Shown here: positions 13,947 through 23,777 of the stretch, in pieces
How positions within the stretch are numbered: the stretch's first letter is position 1
Layout of the letters: the number at the start of each line of letters is the position of its first letter
Source: Exobasidium rhododendri
Taxonomy: Eukaryota > Basidiomycota > Exobasidiomycetes > Exobasidiales > Exobasidiaceae
DNA: 64,000 nucleotides
Assembly: GCA_026210745.1 (NCBI GenBank)
Contig: CP110630.1
Span: 5,208,001-5,272,000 of the forward strand
Reading direction: 5' to 3'
Made by a program: the position numbers and the translations under genes
Notes under the pieces: generated by a model
Told to the model about the DNA's origin: nothing
What the model saw: the letters and a program-made list of their open reading frames with translations, nothing else
Database searches by the model: none

Positions 13947-15261
13947 TGGTTGATCTGGCTGTATATGTGTCGATGATCGGAAGGAGAAGTGCCACCGATA
14001 AGAGGTCTTTCCGGGGCGAGTTAAGTAGTCAAATTCCCAAACCCTCCAGTGCTATTAAGATGTAATGCGCTGGTGAGTGTGAACTTCTTTGATACTGGGC
14101 TTGGTCCTCCCTTGAAGTGCAGATGATGGTCGCTCGACGTTGGATAATGCTGAGGGCTTTAAAAATAAGCTGGCAAGTCGACCGCGAGACTAGAGGATTG
14201 GCGTACTGTAGAAGCGTTTTTTGGCGGAGGGGGGGGGAGGAGGAAGGTATGTATGGCGAGGGGTAACGAGAATCAGGAAAGAGCGGTAGTGTTAAATGGG
14301 GTAAAGAGTCGTAAGGAAAGAAGAAACCTCCGAGTGAATGTTTGAGTGTGTTACGCTTCTATTGCGATGTGAGCGAAAGCGAAGGTATGCGAGCCTAGGT
14401 TTGAAAGGGTATTTTCGAGTGTGGCCTTTACCTACGGATGGGTCTCGAATGAAGTTTATCAAATTCCTACCTGTGCAGCCTTAGGAAGTGCCCTGCAGTA
14501 CAATTTGTTTGAATTGAAAGGGAAAAAGAGAGAAATGTTCCTAACTAAATTTCGAATATCAGTACAGTAAAGCCACGATCGAACGACGTTAGCACTTTGT
14601 ATTCAAAGAAAGAAGATAAGCTGGGGAATGAATTTTCTCGTTGCATATGCGATCGAGGTCGAGTTCAAAAATTGCTCTCTAAAAAATCGTCTCATGCAAC
14701 GTGTGTTTGAATAGGACAGAGCGCGCACTATTGCACCACCCTCTATGGTCGACTCTACAATTCGAATAAAGATATGACAGAGTGGGTTTCGGTATTCAGC
14801 TGGGAAACGCCTTCGAAGGATGACAGGTGTAGTACCACAACATTTTGAAGGGCGAAATTAAAAGCAAGCCGGCGGGCGATTAAAGGGAAGGCCTCGATAT
14901 CGCCTTTGCCTTGCTGCTCGTTTGTACTGCACATGCGCCATGGGTGCACGAGGCCTGCCGGATTGCAGGCTAAATCGCCTGTCTGTGCTCCCCTCACCGT
15001 TCCATTCTCTGCATCGTAATGATCAAAGGTAGAGGCCTAGAGAGCAAGGCAGTGCGGATGATTAGGTAAGCCTGCTGTAAAAAATACCGTCTAGACGGAG
15101 ACCGATCAATCATTCCTGTCAACCCTCATGTAGCATCTAGACGGAAATCATCATGTATTCTCAAGGGGAGAAGGGGACACCTTGTCTGGATGAAGGCAGG
15201 AGGGAAATGAAAGGAAGGAAAGGATGTGCGAGTGAGGATTGGGGGAGTGAGAGACCTCTAT
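13947..15261. other. Intergenic: ROT1-A promoter and EF-3 3' flank
   Basis: 1.3 kb without a convincing gene. It holds purine-rich stretches (G run near 14230) and two copies of TCTAGACGGA (about 15091 and 15136) on the EF-3 side. The longest open frame (14755-14997, minus) shows no family resemblance. No tRNA-like B box was found by eye. Confidence 0.4.
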
Positions 15262-18200
15262 CTATAGCTCTTCATCGGTGAATACCTCTTCACCTCTCTT
15301 CCTTCGTGCGATCCTGTCCTTCTTGGCCTTTCGCGCATCGGCAGCACTGAGCTTCTTCTTCTTCTCTTTCTTCTCTAGCTTGTTACCCATGGCGTCGAAT
15401 ACGTCCTCTTCATCGTCTTGCTTCTTCTTGTCGATTCGCTCGCCGGATCCTTGTCCTTCGACCCAGTTGGCTCCACTGGCCTCGAGGTAACCGTTGGACA
15501 TCTTCCATCGTTCGTTGGCAGCACTTTCACTGAATTCGACAGAATGGGTGATAAAGCAAACACCACCTTCGAATTCTTTGAGTGATGAGATCAAAGCGGC
15601 CAACGATTCTCGATCTAAGAAATTGGTTGGCTCATCCAAGATGATGATGTGAGGTCGTCGCCAGGTGGCAGCAGCCAGGACTACCTTGACCTTTTGACCA
15701 CCGGAGAGACCTTGCATGTGAGAATGCGAGGTGAATTCGGGTTCCAATCCGAGCAAAGCAAAGTGAGACTCAATCTCCTTCTTGACCAGCGGTCGATTCA
15801 TTCCCAATTCTTGCGCAACCTTTGAGTCAAGAGCCATGACCTTCTTTTCGAAACCTCGACTGATCAATTCATCACGACTCATCCAGATGTTGTCGGCTGA
15901 AGAGTAATTCTTGAATGAAATCTCGTATTGGAAAGAGTTCTTGAGCTTCTTCCTGGCAAGGATCTCGTCGATCAGTCGCTTGACTCCCTCTACAATGACG
16001 ACCTCACCGTTCTTCATCTTTTCTTCGTCTTCCTTGGTCAATTGTCGGGAGCCCTTCATGAGTTCTTCCAAGTCTTCACCGGTCTGGTAACGCCAAAGCA
16101 TGTACTCCAAAGGCGTCTTGTCCAAGTGCTGATCGATGTGGTGGAAAGCGTGTTGAGCAACGTAGCCAATGACCAAGTTAGGGTGCTTCCAGACTTCTCC
16201 GGAGCCTGGCTCCGTGTCACCGACAAGCAACTTCACCAAAGTACTCTTTCCTGAACCGTTGGGACCCAAGACGGCCACACGCGAGGAGAGTGAAAGCTGC
16301 ATGGTGATACCCTTCAATTGAGGCTCAGGTGTGTTTGGGTACTGGAAGACGACGTTTCTCATCTTTGCCAACGACTTCTCCTTTGTCTTTACACCGTCCA
16401 AAAGCGGTGGGTTGGGCAAGTTGAACTTGAGATCATCTTCTCCCGATGACAACTCAATGTATGCTTTGGCTTCGGGTACTTTCTTGACAAAGTTGTCCAG
16501 TGTTCCGGGATACCTCTTAATCTTGAATCGATTGAGGTAGAGAATATCTGTGCAAGTGTCGTTGAGGAATTTCGAGTCGTGTGATACGATAATCGAAGTG
16601 GCGTCGGTCAAACTAGTAAGGTAGTCGCAGATCCACTTGATATTGACCACGTCCAAATGATTGGTAGGCTCGTCCAAGAGCAAGATGTCAGCCTTGTACA
16701 ACACGGCACGAGCCAAAGCAAGCTTCATCTTCCATCCTCCAGAAAGAGCGGCAATAGGCCCTGATCGCTTGACTTCGTCGAAGCCCATCTCACCGAGTGT
16801 CGATGTTGCTTCTTCCTTGCCGACGTTGAGTCTTGTGTCGGCAACGATGAAGTCCAAGATGGAGATATCACCTTCTGATCCATCCAAATCGTGCTCGACA
16901 TACCATGTTCGGACCTCATCGGGAGAGGGGAAACCTTCGACTTGACCGTTCTGAATGGCTCGCATCAAGGTAGACTTTCCGGAACCGTTTCGTCCACAGA
17001 GACCGTAACGGTGACCTCTCTTCAGTCGCAATGTAGCCGTGTTCAACAGGATCTTTGCACCGTACGCAAGGGAGAATTGACAATTGCAAAGATCGACACC
17101 TTCTTCCTCGTCTTCGAGGATCTCTGCCGTCTCACCGGTGGAGGTGGCAAGTGCCTGAAGCATCTCTAGCACAATCTTCTTGCTCTTCTCCACAGTAGTG
17201 TCCTTGAGAAGTGATACGTAAGGAACAAGAGTAGCGTCCCACTCAGTTCCTTCGAAGTTACGAGCGTTGGACAGGTTGGTGATGAGTTGTGCAATGTATG
17301 ACATGACGGCAGGTGTTCCCTTTACGCCTTGCCTGTCGAGCACGCCGACGAGCTTTTGTGATGTTTCCTTGAGGTCGACATCGTCCAAAGGCTTGACTTC
17401 GGAACCATCGCCTTCTACGTCTCCAATTTGTCGCAATGTCTTGATGGCACGTTGAATAACACTTCGAGCTTCAGGGTCCGCCATGGTGCTCTCCATCTTG
17501 ATGAGTCCAGGGAGCAATTTGGGAAGGAAAGGTCGAACAGTTCGTTCATTGTCGACGAGCTTGGCCATATTGTCAATAATGACGGCAACCTTTCGCTTGA
17601 TGGCAGTCGGTCGTTCAGAGATACCTCGAGACAAGAGAGGAGCCATAAGGGCAAGAGTGGGTGAATCGACTTCGGAAACAAAAGTGGTAGCACCAAGCAA
17701 GTTGATGGTCTTGGGAACTTCTTCGACGGGGTGAATCAATGAGTTGATGAGTGCAGGAATGAATCGCTCGATATCCTTGTTGGAGATCAAGTTGCAAAGC
17801 TTCTTGAGTGCTTCTCTTGACGCCTTTTGCACATCGACCTTTGTGTCCCAGATGACTTCCGACATTACGGGAATGATTTGAGGCATGGCAGCAGACATTC
17901 TGTCAGGAGCAGCAACAACAAGCTCTTCAAGAATGGCAACGCAACCAGTCTTGACTTGCCACTTTCCTGCGCTTCGAGCTTGCGAGAGAAGTACGTTGAG
18001 GACTTGCGGAACGGCCCAATTCGACATAACTTGAACAAAGTTGCGCAGGGCGTCTTGTGCAGCTTCTCGTACTACTTTTTCCTTGTCTCCCATAGCCTCG
18101 ACAATCGAGACAAAGACTTTCTCATTGACGTATGGCTCTAGTTCGTGACCTACACCCTGTTCGCACAACGACGAAATCAAAGCACAGGCACCTTCACGAG

Positions 18201-18492
18201 CAGATGCATTCTTCTTGTCATTGAGGCCCTTGGTGATGATGGCGTCGATTCCGAGATCGAAGAAAGCTTCTGCACCTTGGATCTTGACCATGTTGACAAG
18301 TTCCTGCACAGCAGTCTTGTCGGCCGAAGAGAGGAGCAAATCGGCTTCGATCTTGACTTCCTTCTTCTCAGATACCAAGTTTCCTGTGTTGGAAGCGGCA
18401 GCAGCGTCTGAGTTCTTGAGTCCCTTTGCATCAGCGGGGATGGTGGCGGGCACACCGGCCGAGGTGGCTTGAGCTCCAGTAGCAGCAGGCAT
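15262..18492 (-). CDS. TEF3: Translation elongation factor 3 (ABC-F ATPase)
   Basis: Fungal ribosome-bound ATPase that releases E-site tRNA during elongation. One uninterrupted 1076-aa frame. Order of domains: HEAT repeats (about residues 90-370), four-helix region, then ABC1 with Walker A GRNGSGKST (about residue 500), LSGGWKMKLALARA and LLLDEPTNHLD. ABC2 follows with GPNGSGKST (about 743), an inserted chromodomain-like segment, LSGGQKVKVVLAAA and IILDEPTNFLD. The lysine-rich C-terminal tail (KKEKKKKLSAADARKAKKD) is typical. The N terminus is about 30 residues longer than in yeast because of an Ala/Thr-rich extension (MPAATGAQATSAGV). A 5'-UTR intron ends four bases before the ATG context (see separate entry). 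The identification is certain. Confidence 0.98.
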   Translation of the reverse strand: MPAATGAQATSAGVPATIPADAKGLKNSDAAAASNTGNLVSEKKEVKIEADLLLSSADKTAVQELVNMVKIQGAEAFFDLGIDAIITKGLNDKKNASAREGACALISSLCEQGVGHELEPYVNEKVFVSIVEAMGDKEKVVREAAQDALRNFVQVMSNWAVPQVLNVLLSQARSAGKWQVKTGCVAILEELVVAAPDRMSAAMPQIIPVMSEVIWDTKVDVQKASREALKKLCNLISNKDIERFIPALINSLIHPVEEVPKTINLLGATTFVSEVDSPTLALMAPLLSRGISERPTAIKRKVAVIIDNMAKLVDNERTVRPFLPKLLPGLIKMESTMADPEARSVIQRAIKTLRQIGDVEGDGSEVKPLDDVDLKETSQKLVGVLDRQGVKGTPAVMSYIAQLITNLSNARNFEGTEWDATLVPYVSLLKDTTVEKSKKIVLEMLQALATSTGETAEILEDEEEGVDLCNCQFSLAYGAKILLNTATLRLKRGHRYGLCGRNGSGKSTLMRAIQNGQVEGFPSPDEVRTWYVEHDLDGSEGDISILDFIVADTRLNVGKEEATSTLGEMGFDEVKRSGPIAALSGGWKMKLALARAVLYKADILLLDEPTNHLDVVNIKWICDYLTSLTDATSIIVSHDSKFLNDTCTDILYLNRFKIKRYPGTLDNFVKKVPEAKAYIELSSGEDDLKFNLPNPPLLDGVKTKEKSLAKMRNVVFQYPNTPEPQLKGITMQLSLSSRVAVLGPNGSGKSTLVKLLVGDTEPGSGEVWKHPNLVIGYVAQHAFHHIDQHLDKTPLEYMLWRYQTGEDLEELMKGSRQLTKEDEEKMKNGEVVIVEGVKRLIDEILARKKLKNSFQYEISFKNYSSADNIWMSRDELISRGFEKKVMALDSKVAQELGMNRPLVKKEIESHFALLGLEPEFTSHSHMQGLSGGQKVKVVLAAATWRRPHIIILDEPTNFLDRESLAALISSLKEFEGGVCFITHSVEFSESAANERWKMSNGYLEASGANWVEGQGSGERIDKKKQDDEEDVFDAMGNKLEKKEKKKKLSAADARKAKKDRIARRKRGEEVFTDEEL

Positions 18493-18497
18493 TTTTG

Positions 18498-18616
18498 CTG
18501 AAAGAGGAAGAGGAAATTAAGAAGAAACAACGTTGTCAGTCTTCTCCTGACACAATTTGATTGATGCGTTTGCCCAACCTCAACTCATCAACGCACAGGA
18601 CATTTGCTATACTCAC
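18498..18616 (-). other. Probable 5'-UTR intron of EF-3
   Basis: Reading the minus strand, ACTGC|GTGAGTATAG opens and a pyrimidine-rich CTCTTTCAG|CAAAAATG closes a 119-nt interval just before the EF-3 start codon. Leader introns are common in highly expressed fungal translation genes. This is an inference from splice signals only. Confidence 0.6.
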
Positions 18617-20103
18617 GCAGTGAGCCTTTCGTGTACTAGAGAATGAAAAGTCTTACGGGAAAAATCCGTTCAGCGTGATCCTAAGGAGGAGCAGGCTTCT
18701 TTGTTTCAGTGGCGATGCTAGTAGAGCGAATCGCTTGTATGTGTCGAGAGCTAGACTCTATTGTCTTTCTCGATGGTATGTAGACAAAGGTTGAGGTTCC
18801 TCTGTGTGTAAAAGGGGGTGAGTGATGGTGATGAAGGATGATACTAGAAAGATTTCTCAAAATTTATTTCGACGAGAATCAAGATGCCTTCTCTGATGCA
18901 ACACGAAACTTTTCGACTTCAAGGAAAAAAATTCCGCAGGGGGAGAAGGAGGAAAAAAAAAAGTGAAAAATTAAAGAAAAGAGAAAAACAAATTTATAAA
19001 GTCTGGCAACGCGGCGAATAGAAAGGTGCGCGAAAGTGATATTCGGATTGACCCTTCATTCTTGTAAGGGGGTGGGGATCCAAAAGCCCTAAATCAATAC
19101 GAAAATCAACACATAAGACTAGGGAAGGGGGAGGGGGGGCATGAGATCTCTCAGAGCGCACGCGGCGTTCAGTCGCTTTCAAGATGAGGATCAGTAACGG
19201 TCCTCATCTGCCATACTTGAGCTCAGTCTGTGGCAAAAGATGTAGTCATCATTTCAGGTGAAAGACTGATCAGAGCGCATGAAGTTGTGCGAGGCAAGCC
19301 GAAAGGAGAGTGGATGGGAACGATGATAGACTTTTGACGACACGGGGTTCACAAGTCTCCCCGCAAAACCAGAAGCAGAGAATTGAGGCATTCTTTAGAT
19401 GTCCCCTCGTATAGCGCCCCGTCAGCAAGGACTTGTCATCCATGACTGTTGCGGTCGAGCGCTGAGCACATTGGCTATCTAATCTGGAAATTTCTCCCTG
19501 CCACAGGCGAGAGAGCGGTAAGCTAGTCTCAAGAGATATATAGGGCTCCGGGCGCTACTTCGCCATGGTCTTGCGGGAAGTCGGAACGCTCAGGCAGGGG
19601 AGGGAAGCAGCATCGTTACCAGAAAGGACGGTTCAGATCGGCCTGTAGTGCCAATGCGAGGGCAAGGAAAGCGCAATACAATAAGATGCTACAGGTTACA
19701 GTAGTAGTGTGTGTGTACACACGGTCAACACAAAAGTTCACAAAATAGCTTATTCTTAATTTTTATCTTTCTATTCGTGTCACACTTTCTGCCCATTGTT
19801 CTCGCCATCTGTCTTGTCATTGTTCTCCTCGTCGCACGAATACCATCGTCGGTCATGGGAAGGCCGAGGAGGACATATTTCTTGCGAGATTGACGAACGA
19901 TGCACGCTCCATCTGTGCTTTAATTCTTCGACTGCTTAATTTGTCTCATGGGTCGCTATCGTATGGAGAGGGCCTGTACAACAGTATCTCTGTTGCCTTA
20001 AAAGTCCCACGGAAAGCACACAGTAGATAGTCTGCCGTATCGTGTCCCTCCCTCCCTCCTCAGTCTGTCCTCCTCCTTGCACGCAGCTACACGCACTTTC
20101 AAG
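18617..20103. promoter_or_regulatory. Divergent region EF-3 / BTB-like gene
   Basis: About 1.5 kb. The EF-3 side has A-rich tracts (18940-18990) and, read on the minus strand, a TATAAATT at 18991-18998 that could be the EF-3 TATA box about 500 bp from its ATG, consistent with a long leader. The rest shows GA-rich stretches and no credible open frame. I searched by eye for spliceosomal RNA or tRNA signatures and saw none. Confidence 0.4.
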
Positions 20104-21156
20104 ATGGCTTCTATGAGAGACACGGTCGACGATGCTACCTTTTTCGGCGCGCCTCAGTCACGGGGAAGATATATGTCCAGCGTGACAATACCGGAGGACA
20201 TGACGCTGAGCTTCGTCATCTCTCGTCTAAGAAAGTCAGGGCCATACTACTGGGAGCGAGCTGAGCTGTCCGATTGTACCATCGTCGTCCCCATTTCGCC
20301 TTGCATCATAGAGTCGATGCAAAGGAGACGGAGTCAAGGTGGTCAAGGTTTGAAGAATCCCAACATCAGTCAATCACGACGACAGAGCGCACCACAGCAT
20401 CGACGTGTCCTCAAGAAGAGGAAGGGACGTCAACAGACTTTCTCCTCAACAGATGGGGACAAGAACTCTTCAGACGAGAGGGAGTGGGGAAGTGAGCAGA
20501 CGACTACAGACGCAAGCACGAGTAGCTGCCTGTCTCAAGATAAGGCGCCTCCACCATCACCTCCGATGAAACGCAGACGCCATAGTCTGAGAAGTCAATC
20601 TGCACCAGTCGAATCTCTTATGCATTCTGCTTCTACGAAAGCATCATTCCTTTCATCATCATCTTCATCATTCTCAACCTCCTACTCATCTACTTCGAAG
20701 GACTCGCTGTTCCTCGACTCGACGATGCGCGCAAAGATGATATTCAATGTGCATTCCGACTTCCTTTTGCAGTGCGGCTTATTTGCTCGATTGTTCTCAG
20801 TGAGCGATTTCCCGGACCTCTCCCGGACAGCACGATTATTCTTTCGATCTCAGAAGAAGAAGAAGTCGACCGTAGCTGGTCAGCAAGTCCGGATCATAGC
20901 TACTACACCACAGACGATCGTCCACCTACCTCTACCGGACCCAATCTCCTTCTCATACATCTTACACTATCTCTACCACGGCAGCATGCAACCGCTATTG
21001 GAAGCAATGGACTCCAGTAACCTGCAGTGGCAAGGCGTCATAGCCAACGTAGACTTTCTCGATCTGGATGCAAGCATCAAGAGACGTCTCGGAAAGTGGT
21101 GGAGAGAGCACGCTTGCAGGAGCAAAGCTGAAGGCGTCAATGGAGGGGTGGAATGA
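20104..21156 (+). CDS. BTB/POZ-like protein of unknown function
   Basis: Single-exon frame of 350 aa from ATG 20104. In-frame TTG codons upstream are unlikely starts. The N-terminal part (VTIPEDMTLSFVISRLRKSG, then YYWERAELSDCTIVVPISPC) is followed by a low-complexity Ser/Arg/Lys region (residues about 75-215) with runs of serine. The C-terminal 140 residues look like a BTB fold: MIFNVHSDFLLQCGLFARLF, a QQVRIIATTPQTIVHLPLPD strand block, SFSYILHYLYHG and a helical tail ending WWREHACRSK. BTB proteins often serve as dimerisation or cullin-adaptor modules, but no zinc finger or kelch partner domain is present. The function is unknown and the BTB call is by pattern only. Confidence 0.55.
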   Translation: MASMRDTVDDATFFGAPQSRGRYMSSVTIPEDMTLSFVISRLRKSGPYYWERAELSDCTIVVPISPCIIESMQRRRSQGGQGLKNPNISQSRRQSAPQHRRVLKKRKGRQQTFSSTDGDKNSSDEREWGSEQTTTDASTSSCLSQDKAPPPSPPMKRRRHSLRSQSAPVESLMHSASTKASFLSSSSSSFSTSYSSTSKDSLFLDSTMRAKMIFNVHSDFLLQCGLFARLFSVSDFPDLSRTARLFFRSQKKKKSTVAGQQVRIIATTPQTIVHLPLPDPISFSYILHYLYHGSMQPLLEAMDSSNLQWQGVIANVDFLDLDASIKRRLGKWWREHACRSKAEGVNGGVE

Positions 21157-21291
21157 ATTTGATGAAGGTAGTAGTACATATGTTGGGAAGCTTGACGATC
21201 GTGGCTATTATTGCACCGAGGCGGACTTTCCCCCATTCGATGCAGAGCTGGACGATGCCGCTATAGTGCAAGTAGAAATAGCCTGCAAGAA

Positions 21292-22926
21292 TCAGAAGCG
21301 CAACTGACCTTTCACTCGAGGAAAAGTGAGGCAGTCGCGAAGATTTTCCGTGTTTGTGATGAAGCTCAACATCCTCTCCATTCCAAGGCCAAAGCCACCA
21401 TGTGGATTGCAACCATACTTGCGCAAATCGTCAACGTACCAGGCGAGGTTTGGACCAGGAGGAAGATCCGCCATCCTTGAATTTAGAACTTCCCTTCTCT
21501 CCTCTCTTAGTGAACCACCGACCAATTCCCCTATCCGAGGAACGAGCAAGTCAAAGCAGGCCACTGTTCTGGGATCTTCATCTTCTCGCATGTAGAACGG
21601 TTTGATGGAAGCGGGATAGTGGGTGATGAAGATGGGACCATCTCGAGCCAGCCATCTCTCATGCTCCGAAGCCAGTGAGGCACCCCATTCCGGTACTGCA
21701 ACAGTAAAGCTGTCTCGTGCCTTTTGTAATGCATCGACTGCTTCAGAGTACGTCAATCTAGGCCACAGAACATCCTTTGATGCAATTTGCTTCAGTCGTT
21801 CTAAGCCAGCCCCATCCTGCTCCCATAGAAAGCCTACCTCACCACGGCTCATTGACACGCTGGTGATGCGTTTGATTAGACCCTCCACTACGGACATGAC
21901 TTGCTCCAACGCTACTTCCCCGTCACTTGACGTCAGCATCTCTGCCTCGCACATCCAGAATTCTGCCAGGTGTCGATTGGTGGCACTACTTTCTGCTCGG
22001 AAAGAGGGGCCGACCGTGTACACTCGCCCAAGACCTAACGCCAAAGCTTCGAGATGTAATTGTGAAGAAACCGTCAGGTATGCCGTTGAGTCGGACCAGA
22101 AAGAATGTCTGTCCGCTGCAGCTTGAGAGGTGCCTTGTTCCTCCATCATGTTATCACTCGAACTCCGCGTTGAAGGCTGATCTGAGGTAGAACCACTCAA
22201 GGAGGGTTCTTGAGACATGTTCAAATCCAGCTCGCTTGCGTCTGTCAACCCTCTCTCGTCTGCTGCCTCTACGCTGAAGACCTCCCCGCCGCCCTCGCAG
22301 TCAGAGGAAGTAATGATAGGAGCAACCACCCGTGTAAATTCATTGTCCCAGAAGTAGTCAGTCAGTCCCTTTTCCATTGCAGACCTTGTTCTGAGAACAG
22401 AAGCGTGACGGGCCTCTCTTGGTCGAAGATGAGCGTATTTGCGGTGGAGGATGTTGGCAGCACTCGGTGTCAAATTGGAAGGGCCAGCTAGAGGATACTT
22501 CGACGCTTCACTCTTGCCCGTCACTTTCAGCTCCTCTACTGCAAATTCCACCGCTTGATCGGCGCCTTTGCTCTCCTGAAATCTCCCAGTCAATTCCAAG
22601 CCGACACCTGATGACAGATGATTGTCCCAGTCTGTCTTTGCGTGACCCTTGATCACAGCTTGTAAGGTCGAATTGCCAGAAAGTGAACCATCAGTCAGAT
22701 CAATGAATGTGAGTTTGCGATGCGATCGTATCGACCTTGCAAAGCCGAGAATCTGAATTGTCTCCTCATTTGGCGAAGGATCCTTCGACTGACTCTGATG
22801 ATGTGCAAGTAAGGCGCGAATCGTTTGCGAGCTGGGTGATTGCGAAGGGGCCGCTACCGAGCTGTGACACCGCCTCGACAGCGCTCTTGCTCCCGCCCAG
22901 CATTGATGACTTCCACCTATCGCCAT
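21292..22926 (-). CDS. SLM5: Asparaginyl-tRNA synthetase, probably mitochondrial
   Basis: Class IIb synthetase charging tRNA-Asn. Intronless, 544 aa from ATG 22926; a TTG two codons upstream was rejected. The N terminus is Arg/Ser/Ala-rich with few acids (QCWAGARALSRRCHSS), fitting a mitochondrial presequence. An OB-fold anticodon domain follows (ILGFARSIRSHRKLTFIDLT). Class II motifs are readable: LRTRSAMEKGLTDYFWDNEF (motif 1), YTVGPSFRAESSATNRHLAE (motif 2) and GFGLGMERML (motif 3). A Ser/acidic insertion of about 60 residues (around 225-285, including SGSTSDQPSTRSSSDNM) interrupts the catalytic core before FWSDSTAYLTVSSQLHLEAL. It is convergent with the BTB-like gene. Confidence 0.92.
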   Translation of the reverse strand: MAIGGSHQCWAGARALSRRCHSSVAAPSQSPSSQTIRALLAHHQSQSKDPSPNEETIQILGFARSIRSHRKLTFIDLTDGSLSGNSTLQAVIKGHAKTDWDNHLSSGVGLELTGRFQESKGADQAVEFAVEELKVTGKSEASKYPLAGPSNLTPSAANILHRKYAHLRPREARHASVLRTRSAMEKGLTDYFWDNEFTRVVAPIITSSDCEGGGEVFSVEAADERGLTDASELDLNMSQEPSLSGSTSDQPSTRSSSDNMMEEQGTSQAAADRHSFWSDSTAYLTVSSQLHLEALALGLGRVYTVGPSFRAESSATNRHLAEFWMCEAEMLTSSDGEVALEQVMSVVEGLIKRITSVSMSRGEVGFLWEQDGAGLERLKQIASKDVLWPRLTYSEAVDALQKARDSFTVAVPEWGASLASEHERWLARDGPIFITHYPASIKPFYMREDEDPRTVACFDLLVPRIGELVGGSLREERREVLNSRMADLPPGPNLAWYVDDLRKYGCNPHGGFGLGMERMLSFITNTENLRDCLTFPRVKGQLRF

Positions 22927-23777
22927 CTTCAATCGCTCGCTACAGGCGCGAAGAAGCGCTCCTCACCCTTGGCAAATATTAAAAAAAATAGCCTTGGGAG
23001 GACTTCGCAATCTGCCAGTAAGCCAAGACCGGAACGCGGCTGTCGCAAGGCACTCGATAGCGACAGTAGCATAGATTGCGTCCCTCGAGGGCCTGTCGCG
23101 TGGGTTGCGCAAGAAAAGAAGCGCTATAGCCGAAGCCAGGAAATTTTGCACACCCTCTATTACCGACGAATCGATTAGGTACAACAGCCCACACTATACA
23201 TGCAGAAAATCAAAAAAGTGGGAGACCGGTAGCTGAGAAAGACAGGGAGAGCGGTCTAGTACCCAAACGCCACTCATAATCCTCAACTGTCAATAAGCGA
23301 GCTGATCGATTAAATAGAGAGAAATTCCTTCTTCTTTCAAATTTGATGCAGCAGGCGGATAAATAGGAAATCGCATATAAAAATGTATGTCCCGCATGCA
23401 CAGTACTATACCTGTCTTAATTGGCTAAGTATTAGAGCGCGTAGTATGTGAGGCCAGGCCTGGCACACTGGGATGAATACAAACGATTACTGTAATACGT
23501 TTTCGTTGCTTGGTCCCTTGTCGTCTTCTCTTTATTTGGGTAGGACCAGCTATCTTCGCTCTCCACTCGAGGAGAGACAAAAAAATTGTTATAGATATCG
23601 ATTTGAATAAAGACAGAGCTGAAGAGGGACACAATTCCTTCTTGGCCTGCCCATCCTTTCATCCCGCTTCACCTCCCCCCTCCCTTCAATCCCCTCAATC
23701 AAGCCAGAGGAACATCTCACCTCTACCCTCCGACAAAACCCTGGAAAAAGAGTCGAAAGGATAGTGAATCCGACAAA
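22927..23777. promoter_or_regulatory. Divergent region AsnRS / amino-acid permease
   Basis: 850 bp holding both promoters. Several GATA/TATC cores (for example GGATAAAT near 23360, and GATATCGAT near 23595) lie upstream of the permease, which fits nitrogen control by GATA factors, but such cores are short and expected by chance. No coding sequence is seen. Confidence 0.4.
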
